DNA of 64,000 nt from Afipia sp. GAS231 (lineage in GTDB: Bacteria > Pseudomonadota > Alphaproteobacteria > Rhizobiales > Xanthobacteraceae). A program made the position numbers and the translations under genes. Under the pieces are notes generated by a model that had not been told where the DNA came from, did no database searches, and worked only from the letters and a program-made list of their open reading frames with translations. Each line of letters opens with the position of its first letter. Position 1 is the first letter of the stretch. Positions 45,935 to 54,472 of the stretch are shown piece by piece. The stretch covers positions 5,070,501 to 5,134,500 of the forward strand of contig NZ_LT629703.1 of the NCBI RefSeq assembly GCF_900103365.1. Direction: 5' to 3'.

Positions 45935-46153
45935 CACAATCCTCTTAACTAGGTAAGGGCCACCGTTTGATCGACGCACCTTGGACGTTTGCGGCACCCA
46001 CCGGGCCACCGCTCGTCCTCCGCGAGCCGTAATTTCCTAAATTCAGGCTTGGGCGTTCAACGTCCCTGAGGAACGGCCTTGCCTGTACTTCCCTGGAGCT
46101 CGAAGCACCCAGATTTCGTTGCAATCCCTGTGCCGGGACCGCCGCGCAATTGA

Positions 46154-46168
46154 GACAGTGATACTGTC
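46154..46168. promoter_or_regulatory. Perfect palindrome in the gltB upstream region
   Basis: GACAGTGATACTGTC has six-base arms around GAT. It lies about 220 bases upstream of gltB and 265 upstream of the divergent secreted-protein gene. The remainder of 45935-46432 shows no gene. A regulator cannot be named. Confidence 0.35.
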
Positions 46169-46432
46169 CTAACTCTGACCATGCCAAATTTTTGTCTATC
46201 ACACAAGCACGTGAGAGTCCTTGCCCGCATGGCTGATCCGTGCCGTTCGCGGGCTGAAACCGCCGCCCCGGATTTGAAGCAAACGCGCCGCGATCCGGCC
46301 CAAGGTCCGCCGGATTTTGCGACGAAATTCGCGAGGGGGACGAATGAATTCGCCCCCGGGAATGGCAGGCAAGAGGGCGAAAAGCTCGGGCCTTCGCATT
46401 CAGAGGCGTTGGGACTTACAGGAGCACTCACG

Positions 46433-47110
46433 ATGAAGTTGTTCACCGGATGTTTGGCGGCGAGCCTGGTTCTGTTCGCGGCCGGCGCGCAGGCGCAGAG
46501 GTTGGCGCCCTATACGCCCGTCTCCGATTTTGGCGGTCCCTATGCGGCGATGCCGGATGCCCCAGGCGCGCCTTACGGCTCCGGCCCGCGGCTGCTGCCA
46601 CCGGAAGAGGTTTATACGGTGGTGCGCGAGAACGGGTTCTCGCCGCTGGGCATCCCCCGGCAGCGCGGCTTCGTCTACGCGATCGAGGTGGTCGATCGCA
46701 GCGGTGAGAGCGGCCGGCTGATCGTCGATGCCCGTGACGGGCGGATCATCCGCTTCAGGCCCGGTTACACCATCGGGAACAATTTCAGCGAGGAGCCGGC
46801 GGTGATCCACGGCCAAAGCGGTCCGTTGCCGCCCGGCACCCCTGTCAGGGGCGAGCCGCGGCCGCCACGGGCGATCCCGCATGTGGCCAGCCGCACCGTG
46901 CCGGTGCCGAAGGCGAGCCCGCTCGCCGCCAAGCCGGACGTCAAGCCCGATGCCCAGCCTGAACCACAGCAGCAATCGGCGGCAGCGCAGTCGAAGCCGG
47001 CGGAGGCGCCAGCGGCTCCGCCGGCCGTCACGACCGGTCAGGCTCCGGCAAAGCCCGTGGCCGAGATTGCGCCGACCAAGGACCTGCCGAAGGTGCAGGG
47101 GCTGGAGTAG
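46433..47110 (+). CDS. Secreted Pro/Ala-rich protein of unknown function
   Basis: The 225-residue product starts at the ATG at 46433 behind AGGAG. A signal peptide (MKLFTGCLAASLVLFAAGAQA) is followed by a small globular part (about residues 50-120) with EVYTVVRENGFSPLG and RGFVYAIEVVDRSGESGRLIVDARDGRIIRF, which resembles a PepSY-like beta/alpha unit. Then comes a Pro/Ala/Lys-rich tail to the end. Such proteins are frequent in Bradyrhizobium; function is unknown. Confidence 0.7.
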   Translation: MKLFTGCLAASLVLFAAGAQAQRLAPYTPVSDFGGPYAAMPDAPGAPYGSGPRLLPPEEVYTVVRENGFSPLGIPRQRGFVYAIEVVDRSGESGRLIVDARDGRIIRFRPGYTIGNNFSEEPAVIHGQSGPLPPGTPVRGEPRPPRAIPHVASRTVPVPKASPLAAKPDVKPDAQPEPQQQSAAAQSKPAEAPAAPPAVTTGQAPAKPVAEIAPTKDLPKVQGLE

Positions 47111-47138
47111 CTGTCGTCCCTGCGAAAGCAGGCAACTG

Positions 47139-48083
47139 TTATGAAGGCCGTGGTGCGAGGTAGGCTTTCCGGTCTCGCACCATGGCGTTGAGGGTCGTGA
47201 GGAGTTTTCGGGCTACGGCGATCAGGGCAAGTTTGGCGGGTTTACCGGCGGTGCGGAGCTTTTGGTAAAAAGCTTTAACCGAACCATCGCGGCGTACGGC
47301 GTTGAGAGCGGCCATGTAGAGAGCGTCGCGGACCCGCTTGCGGCCGCCACCGATGGCTCGTTTGCCGCGATATAGGCCGCTATCGACGTTAAGCGGAGCC
47401 AGACCAGCCAACGCAGCCACCTGCTTAGGCCCGACGCGACCGAGTTCGGGCATCTGGGCGATGAGCTGCATACAGGCGACAGGCCCGACGCCTGGTGCCG
47501 ATCGTATCAGACGCGCGTCGTCGGATATCGTCGGCTCGGCCTTGATGAGGGTTTTGATCCTGGCCTCGATCGCCTTGACCTCGCCGTTGAGGAAGTCGAT
47601 GAGGCGCGCAATGCTTTCGATCATGGCGGGATCACGCGTCTCGCTGCGCCGGTTCTTCTCCTGAGCCCGCATGTGGACCAGTTGATCGCGGCGTTTTGCG
47701 AGGAGTGACAGGGCGTTCCGGGCTGGATCTGGCGCCTGTTCGGAAGCCGGCGCCATCGTCCGCGCAAAGCCGGCGAGCATGTGGGCGTCAATCGCATCGG
47801 TTTTAGCCAGCCGTCCTCGCGCGCGGGCAAAGTCGCGAGCGCGGGCGGGATTGATGCGGGCAAACCGGATCCTGGCCCGATGCAACGCTTCGGCAAGTTC
47901 TCGGTCGTAGACGCCTGTGGCTTCGAATACGACAAAGACATTGCCGCATCGCCAACGCGCCACCTGCTCCGTGATGGCCTGTAGCGCGTTGGCGATGCGC
48001 TCGGGTTTGCCGACGGCATCATCAAAAATGTCGAGCGTATGCTTGGAGACGTCGATTCCGACGCAGCGAAGGGATAAGATCAT
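47139..48083 (-). CDS. IS110-family transposase (DEDD recombinase)
   Basis: The 314-residue protein has the RuvC-like acids in CVGIDVSKHTLD, VVFEATGVYDRELAE and KTDAIDAHMLAGFA. The transposase_20 domain includes APGVGPVACMQLIAQMPELG and the Ser region LAPLNVDSGLYRGKRAIGGGRKRVRDALYMAAL. It is only distantly similar to the recombinase at 29716. The frame is complete. Confidence 0.93.
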   Translation of the reverse strand: MILSLRCVGIDVSKHTLDIFDDAVGKPERIANALQAITEQVARWRCGNVFVVFEATGVYDRELAEALHRARIRFARINPARARDFARARGRLAKTDAIDAHMLAGFARTMAPASEQAPDPARNALSLLAKRRDQLVHMRAQEKNRRSETRDPAMIESIARLIDFLNGEVKAIEARIKTLIKAEPTISDDARLIRSAPGVGPVACMQLIAQMPELGRVGPKQVAALAGLAPLNVDSGLYRGKRAIGGGRKRVRDALYMAALNAVRRDGSVKAFYQKLRTAGKPAKLALIAVARKLLTTLNAMVRDRKAYLAPRPS

Positions 48084-48240
48084 GGGGCCTGTCCCTGTGA
48101 TGCGAGGTCTGTTGGCGCAGCCTCGTGCAACTGTTCAGGTTAATGGTCGAAACGGGCGGGAGACCGAGCCGGCTTACGGCGTCATGCGCCAGGGACCCAA
48201 CGGCTTCCCGCCCACCCCATCATGACAGACCCTGCACACA
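48084..48240 (-). ncRNA. Candidate bridge RNA of IS110-B
   Basis: Arms TCCCGCCC (48206-48213) and GGGCGGGA (48154-48161) can close a loop that contains CAGGGACCCA (48190-48199), identical over ten bases to the insertion flank 48241-48250. Further on, GCAACTGTT (48127-48135) is identical over nine bases to the element's own right end (47132-47140). These are the expected target and donor guide positions. Confidence 0.68.
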
Positions 48241-48369
48241 CAGGGACCCATACCGCGTGATCTAACGATAAGGCGGGATGGGAGAGACCTTTCGTAAAAC
48301 GACTGCCGGTGGCTATGGGTTCCTGCGCCCGTGCGCAATTGCGCACTAGGCAGGGACGACGGCTGCAAC

Positions 48370-48394
48370 AAAAAATGCCCCGGTTTCCCGGGGC
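48370..48394 (-). terminator. Rho-independent terminator of hsp20
   Basis: GCCCCGG (48377-48383) pairs with CCGGGGC (48388-48394) across TTTC. On the minus strand the stem is followed by A then six T, about 45 bases after the hsp20 stop. Confidence 0.8.
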
Positions 48395-48435
48395 GTTTTC
48401 GTTTCGGCCAATATCTGCCGAAAGCCTTGATCGCG

Positions 48436-48903
48436 TTACGCGGCTACCGAAGCGTCGACCACCTGCGGGGCCTTGTTGCTGGACGAGATCGGAATGCTGC
48501 GGGGCTTCTTGGCCTCGGGAATCTCGCGGACGAGATCGACGTGAAGCAGGCCGTTCTCGAGCGAGGCGTTTTTCACCTGGACGAAGTCGGCGAGCTGGAA
48601 GGCGCGTTCGAAGGCGCGGGCGGCGATGCCGCGGTAAAGCACTTCGGATTTCTCGGCGCCGTTTTCGTTGGCGGATTTCTCGCCCTTGATCGTCAGGGTG
48701 TTTTCCTTGGCGACGATCGAAAGCTCGCCCTGCGAGAAGCCGGAGACCGCGACGCTGATGCGGTAGGCGTTCTCACCGGTGCGCTCGATATTGTAGGGGG
48801 GATAACCGGGGCTGCCGTCTGCGGTGGCCTGATCCAGCAGGTTGAAGAAGCGGTCGAAGCCGACGGTGGAACGATAGAACGGGGTGAGATCGTAGGTACG
48901 CAT
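48436..48903 (-). CDS. Small heat-shock protein, Hsp20/IbpA family
   Basis: The 155-residue ATP-independent chaperone starts at the ATG at 48903, seven bases after GGAGGA; an earlier ATG at 48918 overlaps that site and is unlikely. The N-terminus MRTYDLTPFYRSTVGFDRFF is typical of class A rhizobial IbpA-like proteins. The alpha-crystallin domain (about residues 35-125) includes YRISVAVSGFSQGEL and LYRGIAARAFERAFQLAD, and the closing L-x-I/V-like motif is PRSIPIS. Expression is probably controlled by a thermometer in the leader. Confidence 0.92.
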   Translation of the reverse strand: MRTYDLTPFYRSTVGFDRFFNLLDQATADGSPGYPPYNIERTGENAYRISVAVSGFSQGELSIVAKENTLTIKGEKSANENGAEKSEVLYRGIAARAFERAFQLADFVQVKNASLENGLLHVDLVREIPEAKKPRSIPISSSNKAPQVVDASVAA

Positions 48904-49016
48904 AGGGTAGTCCTCCATTGAGCGACTGTTGCAATTAACCCGCCCGCCATCGGGCCGGGCTTTCGTCTTGTGCAGCCTTCAGGTCCCGGTTCCGAAACAC
49001 TGGTAGCGGCCTGCAC
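48904..49016 (-). promoter_or_regulatory. ROSE-like RNA thermometer in the hsp20 leader
   Basis: Immediately before the start, the leader reads TCGCT-CAAT-GGAGGA (48925 down to 48911). This is the UYGCU pentamer facing the Shine-Dalgarno across a four-base loop, as in rhizobial ROSE elements. A GC-rich hairpin (GCCCG-ATGG-CGGGC, outer CCC/GGG) precedes it at about 48938-48960. Heat is expected to melt the last hairpin and free the ribosome site. Confidence 0.75.
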
Positions 49017-49023
49017 AGAAGTG

Positions 49024-49051
49024 ATATGGGAGGGGACAAACGGCGTTCAAG
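49024..49051 (-). promoter_or_regulatory. Candidate RpoH (sigma-32) promoter of hsp20
   Basis: On the minus strand CTTGAA (49051-49046) is followed after about 15 bases by CCCATAT (49030-49024), close to the sigma-32 pattern. A start near 49016 would give a leader of about 113 bases. Confidence 0.5.
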
Positions 49052-49124
49052 AGGGCCGCAAAGGCCTCCCTTTTTCGCCCTCCCGCCTTGATTTCCAGCC
49101 CTTTTCACCTATCCGGTTCCGGTC

Positions 49125-50072
49125 ATGACGCTCGTCTCGATTCCCGCCAATCCGGTTCCGGAGGATGTTGTCTCGGGCACCATCAAGACGCCCGACGGCG
49201 CCGAATTGCGGTTTGCGCGCTGGGCGCCGCCGGCGGGCCGCAAGGGCACGGTCTGCGTCTTCACCGGGCGCAGCGAATCGATCGAGAAATATTTCGAGAC
49301 GGTGCGCGACCTGCGCGACCGCGGTTTTGCGGTGGCGATGATCGACTGGCGCGGCCAGGGGCATTCGTCGCGGCGGTTGCGCGATCCGCGCAAGGGCTAT
49401 GTCCGCGATTTCTCCGATTTCGAAGTCGACGTCGAGACCTTCGTGCAGCAGGTGGTGCTGCCGGATTGTCCGCCGCCCTATTTCGCGCTGGCGCATTCGA
49501 TGGGCGGCGCCGTCATGCTGCGGATCGCGCATGCGGGCAAACGCTGGTTCGATCGCATGGTGCTGTCGGCGCCGATGATCGACCTGCCGGGCCGCGCCAC
49601 TTCGTTTCCGGCGCGTGCGCTGCTTCGGATCATGCGGCTGACCGGCCAGGGCGGCCGCTACGTGCCCGGCGGCAGCGACGCGCTGACCGGTTCGGAATCC
49701 TTCGTCAACAATCCCTTCACCAGCGATCCCGTGCGCTTCGCCCGCAACGCCGCGATCCTCGAAGAAGACCCGACGCTCGGCATCGGTTCGCCGACGGTGG
49801 CCTGGGCCGATACCGCGTTCCGGGCGATGCACACCTTTCGCGGCGCCAACTACCCGTCGGAAATCCGCCAGCCGATCCTGATGCTGGCCGCCAGCAACGA
49901 CAGCATCGTCTCGACCTCGGCGATCGAGGAGTTCGCCTATCACCTGCGCGCCGGCTCGCATCTGGTGATCGCGGGCTCCAAGCACGAAATCCTGCAGGAG
50001 CAGGACCGCTACCGCGCGCAATTCTGGGCGGCGTTCGACGCCTTCGTGCCCGGTACGCCGCTGTTCAAGTGA
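49125..50072 (+). CDS. Alpha/beta hydrolase, lysophospholipase (PldB) type
   Basis: The 315-residue protein has an alpha/beta-hydrolase fold: VCVFTGRSESIEKYFETVRDL at the start, MIDWRGQGHSSR (about residues 72-83), the nucleophile in LAHSMGGAVML (Ser about 129), and a late His in AGSKHEILQE. COG2267 members act on lysophospholipids or monoacylglycerols. It is divergent from hsp20 and ends directly before the convergent gene at 50073. Confidence 0.85.
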   Translation: MTLVSIPANPVPEDVVSGTIKTPDGAELRFARWAPPAGRKGTVCVFTGRSESIEKYFETVRDLRDRGFAVAMIDWRGQGHSSRRLRDPRKGYVRDFSDFEVDVETFVQQVVLPDCPPPYFALAHSMGGAVMLRIAHAGKRWFDRMVLSAPMIDLPGRATSFPARALLRIMRLTGQGGRYVPGGSDALTGSESFVNNPFTSDPVRFARNAAILEEDPTLGIGSPTVAWADTAFRAMHTFRGANYPSEIRQPILMLAASNDSIVSTSAIEEFAYHLRAGSHLVIAGSKHEILQEQDRYRAQFWAAFDAFVPGTPLFK

Positions 50073-50699
50073 TCAACTTGCCGGCGGTGACGGCAGGCGC
50101 GCGACGATCCGGGCCGGGAAACGCCGCTCGACGAACAGCGTTTTGACCTCGGCGACGCTAAGATAACGCTCGTCGCCGTCGCCCTTGCCCATGATACGCA
50201 ACAGCACCGGCCATTCGCCCTTCATCAGTATGGGATAATAAAAGCGCGCTGCGTCGCCGGCGCGCTCGAGATTGGCCGCCATGTAGGTTTCGATTTCCTT
50301 GGCGTTGAGTCCGAGTTCCATGCCGCCGGCACCGTCAGGCCGATTCTTGCCGAACGTGCCGAGACGGACGATTTCGTCCTCATGCACATGCGCTTCGACG
50401 TCGAGAATGCGCGAGCCGGCGCCATGCTTGTCGAGCGGGCCGTTGCGCAACTCGTCCAGCACCGCGCCGAAGATGAAGCTCTTCAACGGATTGCCGTTCG
50501 CCATCTGCGCGACGCCGAAGGTCTCCATCCACACCTTGATCTTGCCGGCGCCGGTCTCGCCGCTGGCGAGGGTGATAGTTTCGGCGATCTTGGAAAGCGG
50601 CACGACGTGGCCGCCGACATAGCCGTTCGCGACCAGCGCGCGCAGGAACGGGCAGGGATTGTTGGGCGAAACGGCGGCGGCAGGTGCGGCGTCTGTCAT
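50073..50699 (-). CDS. Conserved protein of unknown function
   Basis: The 208-residue product lacks a signal peptide. Its opening NPCPFLRALVANGYVGGHVVPLSKIAETI vaguely recalls the Cys-Pro proximal motif of heme-thiolate haloperoxidases, which bind heme through the Cys, but no further conserved motif was recognised. The C-terminal part has WPVLLRIMGKGDGDERYLSVAEVKTLFVERRFP, with an EF-hand-like DGDERYLSVAEV stretch. I do not assign a function. Confidence 0.65.
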   Translation of the reverse strand: MTDAAPAAAVSPNNPCPFLRALVANGYVGGHVVPLSKIAETITLASGETGAGKIKVWMETFGVAQMANGNPLKSFIFGAVLDELRNGPLDKHGAGSRILDVEAHVHEDEIVRLGTFGKNRPDGAGGMELGLNAKEIETYMAANLERAGDAARFYYPILMKGEWPVLLRIMGKGDGDERYLSVAEVKTLFVERRFPARIVARLPSPPAS

Positions 50700-50833
50700 G
50701 GCTCCAAATCCCTCAAAAGCAGCGGATGAAAAATATCCATCTGAGATGATGGACGGTGTTGAAAAGGCGAATTTATGGTCGTCGCACTACTTCTGGATGC
50801 AAGCCAAGTTTTCGCGGAATTCGAAGCCGTGTC

Positions 50834-50878
50834 AACTCAAGGCCTCACAACTCAGGGCCTCACAACTCAAGGCTTGGC
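50834..50878. repeat. Three tandem 15-base units
   Basis: AACTCAAGGCCTCAC, AACTCAGGGCCTCAC and AACTCAAGGCTTGGC follow one another between the cyclase stop and the start of the gene at 50699. No role is evident. Confidence 0.8.
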
Positions 50879-50893
50879 AGGAACGATCCGCGA

Positions 50894-52705
50894 TCAGGAA
50901 TCCGCGGCGAGCCTGGGCGAAGATTCGATCAGCGCCACCTTACCGAAGGGGATGCCGGCCTTCAAAAGGCCCTCGCGGTAATGGGCGACGTCGCCTGCGG
51001 CTTTCCAGTGCAGATGCCGCATCATGCGCTCGACCGTCAGGTTCGGATAGTTGCTCAGCAGCACCTCGGCTGCGTTTTTCGCTTCCGCGGTCCGCCCCAA
51101 TTGCGCGAGCGCCGCCGACCGTATCGCCAGCGCCTGCATCTGGTTGGGATTGAGATACAGTTCCTCGCGCGCCCAGGACAAAGCAGCGTCATATTGCCCC
51201 AGCAGATAATGACTGAACGCGTTCACGGCCGCCCATTGATATCGGGGGTCGGAGTTGCCGCGCTGCGCCGCCATCGAGAACATTTCGATGGCGTGCCGGT
51301 GTTCGCCGATCACGAGATGGCACATGCCGAGCACGCCACGGGCGCCCATGTCGTACGGGTTGAGGGCGACCGCCCGTTTGGCGGCGTCCATCGCCGCCTC
51401 GTAATGCCCCTGTACCGCGCTCACATAAGCGAGGATCTGAAACGCAAACGACGAACGCGGATCGAGCCGGACGCTGCTCTGCGCCAGCGACATCGCGGAA
51501 TCCCACAATTCGCGCGTGCTGTGAATCCATCCGAACTGGATGCCCTGGATCTGGATGGTGGCGAGATAGGCGCGCGCGATCGACAGCGTCGGATCGAGCG
51601 CGATGGCTTCGCGGAACAGGCCGATCGAGGTTTCCCAGTCGTCCTTGGTCTGCAGATAGTAGTAGGACAGCCCCTTCAGGAAGCGATCCCACGCCGTCAG
51701 GTCGTTCGAGGACGGCCGCGGCGGCGCGGAGGCTTCCGCGCGGTAGATCTCGGCCGCGATCGCCGCCGACAGGCTGGTGGTGATTTCGTCCTGCATCGCG
51801 AACAGGTCGCCGATGTCGCGGTCAAACCGGCCGGTCCATAATTGTTCGCCGGTCTCGGGTGCGATCAGCTCCGAGGTGACGCGGATCTTGGTTCCGGCCC
51901 GCCGCACCGATCCCTGGATCAGGTAGGTGGCGTCGATTTCGCGGGCGATCAGCCGCGTGCTCTGGTTGTTACCCTTGAACGCGAAGGTCGAGTTGCGGCT
52001 GAGCACCCGGTAAAACGATTGCAGCGACAGCGCGTGGATCAGGTCCTCGGTCAGGCCGTCGGAAAAATATTCGTCGGCACCGTCGCTGAGATTGGCAAAC
52101 GGCAGCACACCCACGATCGCGGTTCGATACTGGGCCGCGAGATTCGAGGTCTCGCTGGGAACCAGCCTGGATCCACGGCCGGCGCTGTCGGAGCCTTCGG
52201 GCTGCCAGGTCCAGACTTCGATCGGTTCCTCGATGTTCTTGAACCGGTGCGGCCCGGAATCGATCAGGGTCACGCTGAGCCGTTTGCCGGCCTCATGGCA
52301 GGCCTTGCCGGAAACCGCGATTCCGCCGGGGGCTGCGACCGATTCGAGGCGGACGGCGATGTTGACGTCGTCGCCGAACACCTCGTCTTCGTCGGCCATC
52401 ACGTCGCCCATGTGGATGCCCATGCGGAACTGCATGACGCGATCGCCGGGGATGTGATTGTTGCGTTCGGCCATCAGCCCCTGCATCGCGATCGCCGCCT
52501 CGATGGCGCCGACGATGCTCGGAAATTCCAGCAGGAAGCCGTCGCCGGTATTCTTTACCAGCCGGCCGCCATGGTTGAGAATGACGGGGTAGATCGCGCC
52601 GCGATGGGCCTTGAACGTGGCATGCGTCCCCGCCTCGTCGGCTCCCATCATGCGGGAATAGCCGGCGACGTCAGCGCAGACGATGGCAGCCAGGCGTCTT
52701 TCCAT
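50894..52705 (-). CDS. Class III adenylate/guanylate cyclase with TPR repeats
   Basis: The 603-residue protein starts at the ATG at 52705. The cyclase domain (residues 1-170) has the metal Asp in IVCADVAGYSRMMG, LVKNTGDGFLLEF with the second Asp, and VFGDDVNIAVRLES. A TolB-like beta domain (about 205-330; VLPFANLSDGADEYFSDGLTEDLI) follows, then TPR-type helices to the end (about 350-590). This three-part layout is common in Bradyrhizobium and Mesorhizobium. The signal sensed is unknown. It is divergent from a LysE-type gene. Confidence 0.88.
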   Translation of the reverse strand: MERRLAAIVCADVAGYSRMMGADEAGTHATFKAHRGAIYPVILNHGGRLVKNTGDGFLLEFPSIVGAIEAAIAMQGLMAERNNHIPGDRVMQFRMGIHMGDVMADEDEVFGDDVNIAVRLESVAAPGGIAVSGKACHEAGKRLSVTLIDSGPHRFKNIEEPIEVWTWQPEGSDSAGRGSRLVPSETSNLAAQYRTAIVGVLPFANLSDGADEYFSDGLTEDLIHALSLQSFYRVLSRNSTFAFKGNNQSTRLIAREIDATYLIQGSVRRAGTKIRVTSELIAPETGEQLWTGRFDRDIGDLFAMQDEITTSLSAAIAAEIYRAEASAPPRPSSNDLTAWDRFLKGLSYYYLQTKDDWETSIGLFREAIALDPTLSIARAYLATIQIQGIQFGWIHSTRELWDSAMSLAQSSVRLDPRSSFAFQILAYVSAVQGHYEAAMDAAKRAVALNPYDMGARGVLGMCHLVIGEHRHAIEMFSMAAQRGNSDPRYQWAAVNAFSHYLLGQYDAALSWAREELYLNPNQMQALAIRSAALAQLGRTAEAKNAAEVLLSNYPNLTVERMMRHLHWKAAGDVAHYREGLLKAGIPFGKVALIESSPRLAADS

Positions 52706-52914
52706 GTCCCCAAGATATCCCAAAGGCTCCAGAACCGGCAGATACCAGTACGTGGTCGGTTACGTGATTCCAATGCTTATAAAATACGTCGCTTCCGGGG
52801 GAAGCCCAATCCGGCCACGATAGTATCATGATAGTAATGCAATTCGCCCGGAAATGGCACGGGGCAATCGGGCGCAAGGCTGCAGGGACAAGGGTTCCGG
52901 GAAACGGTCAGACG

Positions 52915-53559
52915 ATGGACGGGACGCTCGGTATTCACCAATTGTGGCTCTTTATCCTCTCCGGATTGCTGCTCAATGTCACACCGGGGCCGGACACCGC
53001 CTATATTGTCGGGCGCAGCGTTCAGCTCGGCTGGCGCGGCGGGGCGGCGGCTGCGCTGGGGATAAGTTGCGGCTGCCTGGTTCATGTGTTTGGCGCCGCC
53101 ATCGGCCTGTCGGCGCTGCTGATGGCGTCTTCGGCGGCGTTCGCTGTCGTAAAAATGGTCGGTGCTGCCTATCTGCTGTTCGCCGGCGTCCAGATGCTGC
53201 TGTCGCGGGCCCGTCCCGTCGCGGAGCCTTCGGCGAAAGCAGGCGAGACGTCACTGCGCCGGGTGTTCTGGCAGGGCGTCCTGACCTGTGCGCTCAATCC
53301 GAAGGTGGCGCTGTTTTTTCTCGCATTCCTGCCGCAATTTGTCGCGGCGGATTCGCCGCACAAGGCACTCGCGTTCCTGACGCTCGGCCTGATCTTCATC
53401 TCCAACGGCACGCTATGGTGCTTCACCGTGGCGGCGTTCGCGGCGCGGGCCGCCGGCCGGATCCGGCAATCGGCGGGCGCGATGGCCTGGATCAACCGCC
53501 TGCTCGGCGGGATGTTCGTCTATCTCGGTGTCCGCGTCGCCATGATGGATACGCGCTGA
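52915..53559 (+). CDS. LysE/RhtB family amino acid exporter
   Basis: The 214-residue membrane protein starts at the ATG at 52915. It has about six hydrophobic segments, with LLNVTPGPDTAYIVGRSVQLGWRGG (about residues 19-43) as the family signature, then QGVLTCALNPKVALFFLAFLPQF. Exported substrate is unknown. Confidence 0.85.
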   Translation: MDGTLGIHQLWLFILSGLLLNVTPGPDTAYIVGRSVQLGWRGGAAAALGISCGCLVHVFGAAIGLSALLMASSAAFAVVKMVGAAYLLFAGVQMLLSRARPVAEPSAKAGETSLRRVFWQGVLTCALNPKVALFFLAFLPQFVAADSPHKALAFLTLGLIFISNGTLWCFTVAAFAARAAGRIRQSAGAMAWINRLLGGMFVYLGVRVAMMDTR

Positions 53560-53594
53560 AGTCAGCCGTCACCGTTCGTTTCGGCCGTCACGTT

Positions 53595-54347
53595 TCAGGT
53601 GGTTATTTTCAGCAACGCATTGCCGGCAAGATAGACCCCGAGAACGATCATCGCGATCTGGAACCAGACCCGGAACATATCCGGCCGCAGCCGCGTGCGG
53701 ACGGCCTGGCCGACGAACATGCCGGCGAAGGAGCACACCATCGCGACCGCACCCGGCAGCGCGGTGGCTGACGTCAGCAGGCCCTCGCTGGTCAGGTTGA
53801 AGCCGAGTGCCAGGGTCGCGACCGTGAAGAAGACGCCGAGCGCCTGGATCAGCTCTTCCTTCTCCATGCCGATCGCCTGCAGGTACGGCACCGAGGGAAT
53901 GACCTGGACGCCGCTCGCCGCCGAAATCATGCCGGTGACGACGCCGACGATGCCGCCGACCCATTTCTCGTTCGCCGGCGCGACGGAGAAATTGAATTTG
54001 CTCAGGCTGATGATCGCATTGATCGCCAGCAACAGGCCGAGCACGATCGCCGTATAGCGCGCATAGGGGCCGGTCAGCGCACCGCCGTTCAGCCAGATGC
54101 CGGCCGCGGTTCCGATCAGGAGCGGCCACAGCCGCCGGAGAATGTCGCGCAGATAGGGGCCGCCGAAGGTCTGCCAGATATTGGTGACGATCGCGGGCAC
54201 GATGACGATGGCGATGGCCTGGGCCGGCGGCATCGACACCGCGAGCAGGCCCATCGACACCGTCGGCAGGCCGAGCCCGAGGGCGCCCTTGACGAAGCCC
54301 GCCGTCAGGAAAGCGAACGCGATGAGAATGAGGAGGGAATCGAACAT
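53595..54347 (-). CDS. TauE/SafE family permease
   Basis: The 250-residue membrane protein starts at the ATG at 54347. About eight hydrophobic segments are visible; FVKGALGLGLPTVSMGLLA (about residues 17-35) and IVGVVTGMISAASGVQVIPSVPYLQAIG (about 128-155) are the two internally repeated family motifs. Members export sulfite or sulfonates or transport other anions. The LysR gene next door is divergent and may control it. Confidence 0.82.
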   Translation of the reverse strand: MFDSLLILIAFAFLTAGFVKGALGLGLPTVSMGLLAVSMPPAQAIAIVIVPAIVTNIWQTFGGPYLRDILRRLWPLLIGTAAGIWLNGGALTGPYARYTAIVLGLLLAINAIISLSKFNFSVAPANEKWVGGIVGVVTGMISAASGVQVIPSVPYLQAIGMEKEELIQALGVFFTVATLALGFNLTSEGLLTSATALPGAVAMVCSFAGMFVGQAVRTRLRPDMFRVWFQIAMIVLGVYLAGNALLKITT

Positions 54348-54472
54348 GGCGGATACATTGACCGATCGAACATGACGGCACAATCTGGAGATTACGGAGA
54401 TAGCCTTCGTTCAGGCCGAAGCCTGACCGTCGTTGGCTCGCAATGACGGCCTAACGTGTGAAGGAGTGCGCC

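Larger units (their letters stand above)
47130..48243 (-). mobile_element. IS110-family insertion sequence (element B) in a palindromic repeat
   Basis: The element is about 1.11 kb, bounded by the dinucleotide AG (CT on the transposase strand) at 47130-47131 and 48242-48243, inside a shared CAGG. The flanks rejoin to a family 3 repeat arm. Terminal inverted repeats are absent. One intact recombinase gene is present, with only eight bases between its stop and one end. Confidence 0.85.
47113..48360. repeat. Palindromic repeat, family 3 (copy 2), split by IS110-B
   Basis: GTCGTCCCTGCGAAAGCAGG (47113-47132) continues after the insertion as GGACCCATACCGCG (48244 on). The mirrored arm GGCTATGGGTTCCTGCGCCC to CAGGGACGAC lies at about 48311-48360. 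Rejoined, it equals the intact copy at 26554 in length and nearly in sequence. Confidence 0.85.

Noticed and set aside
50775..50981. 68-codon frame with repeated TTQGL units
   Set aside because: The repeats are the 15-base tandem units at 50834-50878; the frame overlaps the cyclase 3' end and lacks other support.
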